Shown: piece by piece, positions 60,848-64,000 of the stretch
Numbering within the stretch: position 1 is the first letter of the stretch
How the letters are laid out: each line of letters opens with the position of its first letter
NCBI GenBank assembly: GCA_018389105.1
Contig: JACATO010001548.1
Span: 36,001 to 100,000 of the forward strand
Source: Nautilus pompilius
Taxonomy: Eukaryota; Mollusca; Cephalopoda; Nautilida; Nautilidae
Direction of reading: 5' to 3'
DNA: 64,000 nt
Made by a program: the position numbers and the translations under genes
Notes under the pieces: generated by a model
What the model saw: only the letters and a program-made list of their open reading frames with translations
Database searches by the model: none
Told to the model about the DNA's origin: nothing

Positions 60848-63747
60848 GTAGGAGGCGGGGCCGCGGTGTTATCTGACGTTGATGGTTAGGGGCATAAAGG
60901 GGCTGCGAGCGACTCAAGTTGCTGAGTAAAACGGAGCTTTTAAAAACGCCCTAATATTGGCCCTTCCCTGGCCCCCTAATCTTTACACTGGACGGGCACC
61001 TACTCTTTCAAAGGGGACTTGTTTAAAATAGGGCCTAACGTGTCCTATCTTTGTGCCGCTGTTGATGAGGGTAATGGTTCGCCCCGTTTGATATTAACCC
61101 CTAATCCATATCTTTCTGGTTACCATCCATCGTGCAGGATGGGGGTAGGTTGGTCCCCTATTCCCTCTGTGGTCCCCACCCCTGCCTGCCTGCCTGCCAG
61201 CTGCTGAGGGAGCGATTCATCGTCGTCATCATTGGAGGGAACAGTAGCCCTGTAACCGACAAGGGGTTAATGCTGGCAATCCTTCCTTCCTTTTGGGGGG
61301 GGTGGTGACTGCAGTGTGACACGGGATTAGGGAGATGAGGTCTAATCTGGCGCTGTTCCTTTTGAAAACAGCAGGAATTTAAAAAAAAAAACAACAACAA
61401 TCAAACAAACTGGATTTGTTACTTTTATGTTGCTGAGGGTGGATGAAGTGATTCCTTCAGCAATCGCATAATCAGTGTACAAGCACATGCCACCTGCACC
61501 CTACCTCAGGTAAAAAAATAATTTAAAAAAGGGGGGTTGGGAGAATCACATAATCAGTGTACAAGCACATGCCACCTGCACCCTACCTCAGGTAAAAAAA
61601 TAATTTAAAAAAAAGGGGGGTGGGACATTTTGAATAGTGGATTTTTCCAGAATTCTGAACCGTCCATCCTTGCAAAGCAAATCAAATAGTAGTTCCCTGA
61701 TGTCCCACTTGTGGATGATTGACTCCGATGTAGATGTGAGCTAAGTTCGAGGTAAACACGGATCACAGCAACAGGATAGGTAGGTTTCCTGGATCTCGGG
61801 GCAGTCGTCGAAAGTGACTGAATACTTCCAGGGAGAGGAGGAGGGCAGGTTATTTTACAATTTAAAGTTTGGCACTCACAGTTTTGCGTTTGAAGGTCCA
61901 TAATTTTAGACATGTCAGGGTTAAAGCTTTTTTTTTGGTTCACTTTTGTTGTGGAGTTCAGAATGAGGAAGGGAATCAGGTTTATGTTAGCGGAAACGCT
62001 TGGTTGACAGTTTAAGATATATATTTTATATGTATATATAATCCTCAGTAAATCACAAAATGGAGATTTGGAAAGGTAACTTTTTCTTCTTTTGTGTTTC
62101 TTTTTTTTTTTAACTAGCTTTGAGTGTATAGATTTTCCATCAGTGGTGAATTTAGAGAATTTCTTTCTGTGCGCATGAAATCTGTATAAATTCTGAAATT
62201 TACTAGTTACCTGTATCTGTTTGAATTCTAGGTTCCAAAGTACCTGTCAGAAAAATGGGCAAAGACAAGTGGGAACTGTGAAGTTGGAAAACTGAAAATA
62301 ACCAGATCCAGGTCATGCACTGTTCATTTACTCTCTCACAAACAAAGCTAAATCATTTTATTTATTTCATGTGCATGTCTCTGTGTTACTCATGCTGCTG
62401 CTAAATGATTTGCAGACTCTACACACTTATAATGTAATCAGTTAAGGAAAGGATATGAGAGAAATTAAACTATTCAGTTTCATTGTTAGTTATTGTCTAA
62501 AACAGAGCAATAAGTTTTCTCTAAGCTGGCTTATTTTCTCCCACCTTTGCTTTTCTCTCTCATTTTAGACATTTAGAAACAAATTCTACCTTTACTTGTT
62601 CTTTATAATAATTCTTTAAAAAGTTAAGTAGTTTATTACAATATTTTTTTTTATTAATACAGTTATGGATGGAGATTTTTCCAAACTGTTTTAAGAACCA
62701 CAAGAACTTAACTATGGTGCAAAAACAGTGAGAAAAAAAAAAAGAAAATTTTTGTTTGGCAGATTTTTTATTTTGGCATAGTCAAGTAAAAAGAAAATCC
62801 CTTAACCTTTCTAAAGTAACTTTTTCCTTCCACTCATACAAAATCACCAAGCATGCAATTATAATAATTCCAAGTGTTTTGACAAACTTTAAACAACTGT
62901 ATTTCTGAAACTATTCAATATTTTAAAATCAAAATTTGAACAGAACAAGTTGAGACATATTTAGAAACCTTCCTGTGTGGTGAGTGATTTTTCAATATAT
63001 CAAACCATGTGACTCCAGAGGAAATACAGACACACTGGGTGCTTTGTATCCTGAAAAGTGTGTTTTCTCAACATATAAAATTTTCTTAAAGAATTGTAAT
63101 AATTACGTAAATGCCTGAACAAATTACTTGAGTGTTTTCGGTTTGCTGTACATGTCTTCATTTCACCCAGGGAGTTGTAAAAATTATCCATTCCGCAATA
63201 TACAAGATGGCTTTGGTTGCCTGGATGTAGGACGTTTTAGTACTGTTTTACCCTTAAGATATCTGGACTGTGGCGCAAACAATCTTTACATAGGATAAAT
63301 TGGTAAATAAACATTTACACGCTTAGAAGAAAATAAATTGAAAATATTAAAGTATCTAATAGTTATTATTTTATCTGACAAGAAATAAATATATGAGCCT
63401 TCAGTCCCAGCTGGGTTTATTATCATTGTCAATAGAATTTATGTTCAGTGTTGTTAATACCATATTAAAGTTGGATATGCACTATACAAGGCAAAAATCT
63501 CTAATGAATGGGTCACTTGTCCAAATTGACTTGCTTTAGAAATGAATTTATTGTTTGTAAAGAAAACATTTGATATTTATTTTGTGTGAATTTGTTGTTC
63601 GTCAGAGTTCCTGGCCAAAAGCCTGATGTTATCTTTACATTGAACGACCAGCTGGCTCGAGCAGAGGCTGGAAAACCTCCCATCCCTAAGGACCACAAGT
63701 TTGTGCTGACTGGAATTGGCAAACAGAACTTCAATGTTCTCTCCCAG
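60770..63747 (+). CDS. GTF2F2: TFIIF beta subunit (RAP30), first three exons, partial
   Basis: GTF2F2 is the small subunit of TFIIF, which binds RNA polymerase II and holds it in the preinitiation complex in the nucleus. Exons at 60770-60847, 62232-62311 and 63606-63747 join in phase to give the first 100 residues; human RAP30 has 249, so the gene continues beyond the window. VWLVK plus VPKYLSEKWAK (spanning exons 1 and 2) is diagnostic of RAP30, followed by EVGKLKI and FTLNDQLA, parts of the N-terminal dimerisation barrel with TFIIF alpha. The start at 60770 gives a 22-residue lead before VWLVK, similar to human; an in-frame ATG at 60695 would add 25 Arg-rich residues and looks less likely. 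Confidence 0.94.
61467..61620. repeat. 82-bp tandem duplication in GTF2F2 intron 1
   Basis: Copies starting at 61467 and 61549 with CATAATCAGTGTACAAGCAC are nearly identical and end in an A-rich then G-rich run. Confidence 0.93.
62232..62311 (+). CDS. GTF2F2: GTF2F2 exon 2
   Basis: 80 bases after a TTCTAG acceptor, encoding VPKYLSEKWAK and EVGKLKITRS. It ends with two bases of an Arg codon before GTCATG, a weak donor that keeps the frame with exon 3. Confidence 0.9.
63606..63747 (+). CDS. GTF2F2: GTF2F2 exon 3
   Basis: 142 bases between a CGTCAG acceptor and GTAGCC donor. It encodes DVIFTLNDQLARAEAG and HKFVLTGIGKQNFNVLSQ, the next strands of the RAP30 dimerisation domain. Confidence 0.92.
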
Positions 63748-64000
63748 GTAGCCATACCTTTGACAGGGCCAGGTGAGCTTTTATTGACCTCTTCTCTTGT
63801 CTAAGGTAGATAACTCTCGAATACTGAATATCTCTTAATTTTTTCCGGTTAATTTAGAAAGTCTATCAACATGTACTTCTGTACCAGATAGCTTACTTGT
63901 AACACAAGGGAGACAATGGTGATTGTAAGATTTGCAAAATCAAAAATAAAAGCTAATAACTGTAGATAAAACAATTTTTTTTTTAAAAATAATTAGGTTG

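Overview
This window comes from an animal nuclear genome, most likely a lophotrochozoan and probably a mollusc. The evidence is split genes with GT-AG introns, vertebrate-like housekeeping proteins, abundant microsatellites, several kinds of decayed eukaryotic transposons, and a protostome-type Toll-like receptor with two intracellular TIR domains. Nothing looks prokaryotic or viral. The mollusc assignment is an inference from gene type, not from a diagnostic marker.

Four genes can be supported. (1) Positions 54-5117, minus strand: the 5' five exons of a secreted DUF885-family protein, with signal peptide, EFWEWRL-type and NFLEG-type motifs; its 3' part lies beyond the left edge. (2) Positions 24630-27992, minus strand: a single-exon 1120-residue Toll-like receptor with two LRR blocks, one TM segment and tandem TIR domains. 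It is followed immediately downstream by an array of four 89-bp repeats. (3) Positions 32410-58033, minus strand: a complete ten-exon RFC4 gene (replication factor C clamp-loader subunit). I reconstructed it exon by exon; every junction is in phase and it gives 362 residues. (4) Positions 60770-63747 and beyond, plus strand: the first three exons of GTF2F2 (RAP30, TFIIF beta), running off the right edge. RFC4 and GTF2F2 are divergent. Their 2.7-kb spacer is mostly a 38-bp minisatellite of about 60 copies that starts about 10 bp from the RFC4 start codon.

The rest is intergenic or intronic DNA with many mobile-element remains: a Tc1-like fragment (15.1-15.7 kb), a tRNA-derived SINE (16.2-16.6 kb), a mariner pseudogene (16.9-17.8 kb), a 2.1-kb element with 13-bp inverted repeats and a 5-bp target duplication carrying a broken transposase-like gene (17.9-20.0 kb), a LINE split by a 3.2-kb hAT element (44.3-49.8 kb) and a second Tc1-like fragment (53.9-54.4 kb). 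The last three sit in the 13.2-kb third intron of RFC4. Tandem repeats include a 0.6-kb TG/CA tract, a 19-bp array made of alternating variants, a 56-bp pyrimidine-rich array and several simple repeats.

The genes do not form one pathway. RFC4 serves DNA replication and repair, GTF2F2 serves Pol II initiation, the TLR is an immune or developmental receptor, and the DUF885 protein is secreted with unknown activity. Exon calls rest on reading frame, splice signals and family resemblance recalled from memory; no search was run.
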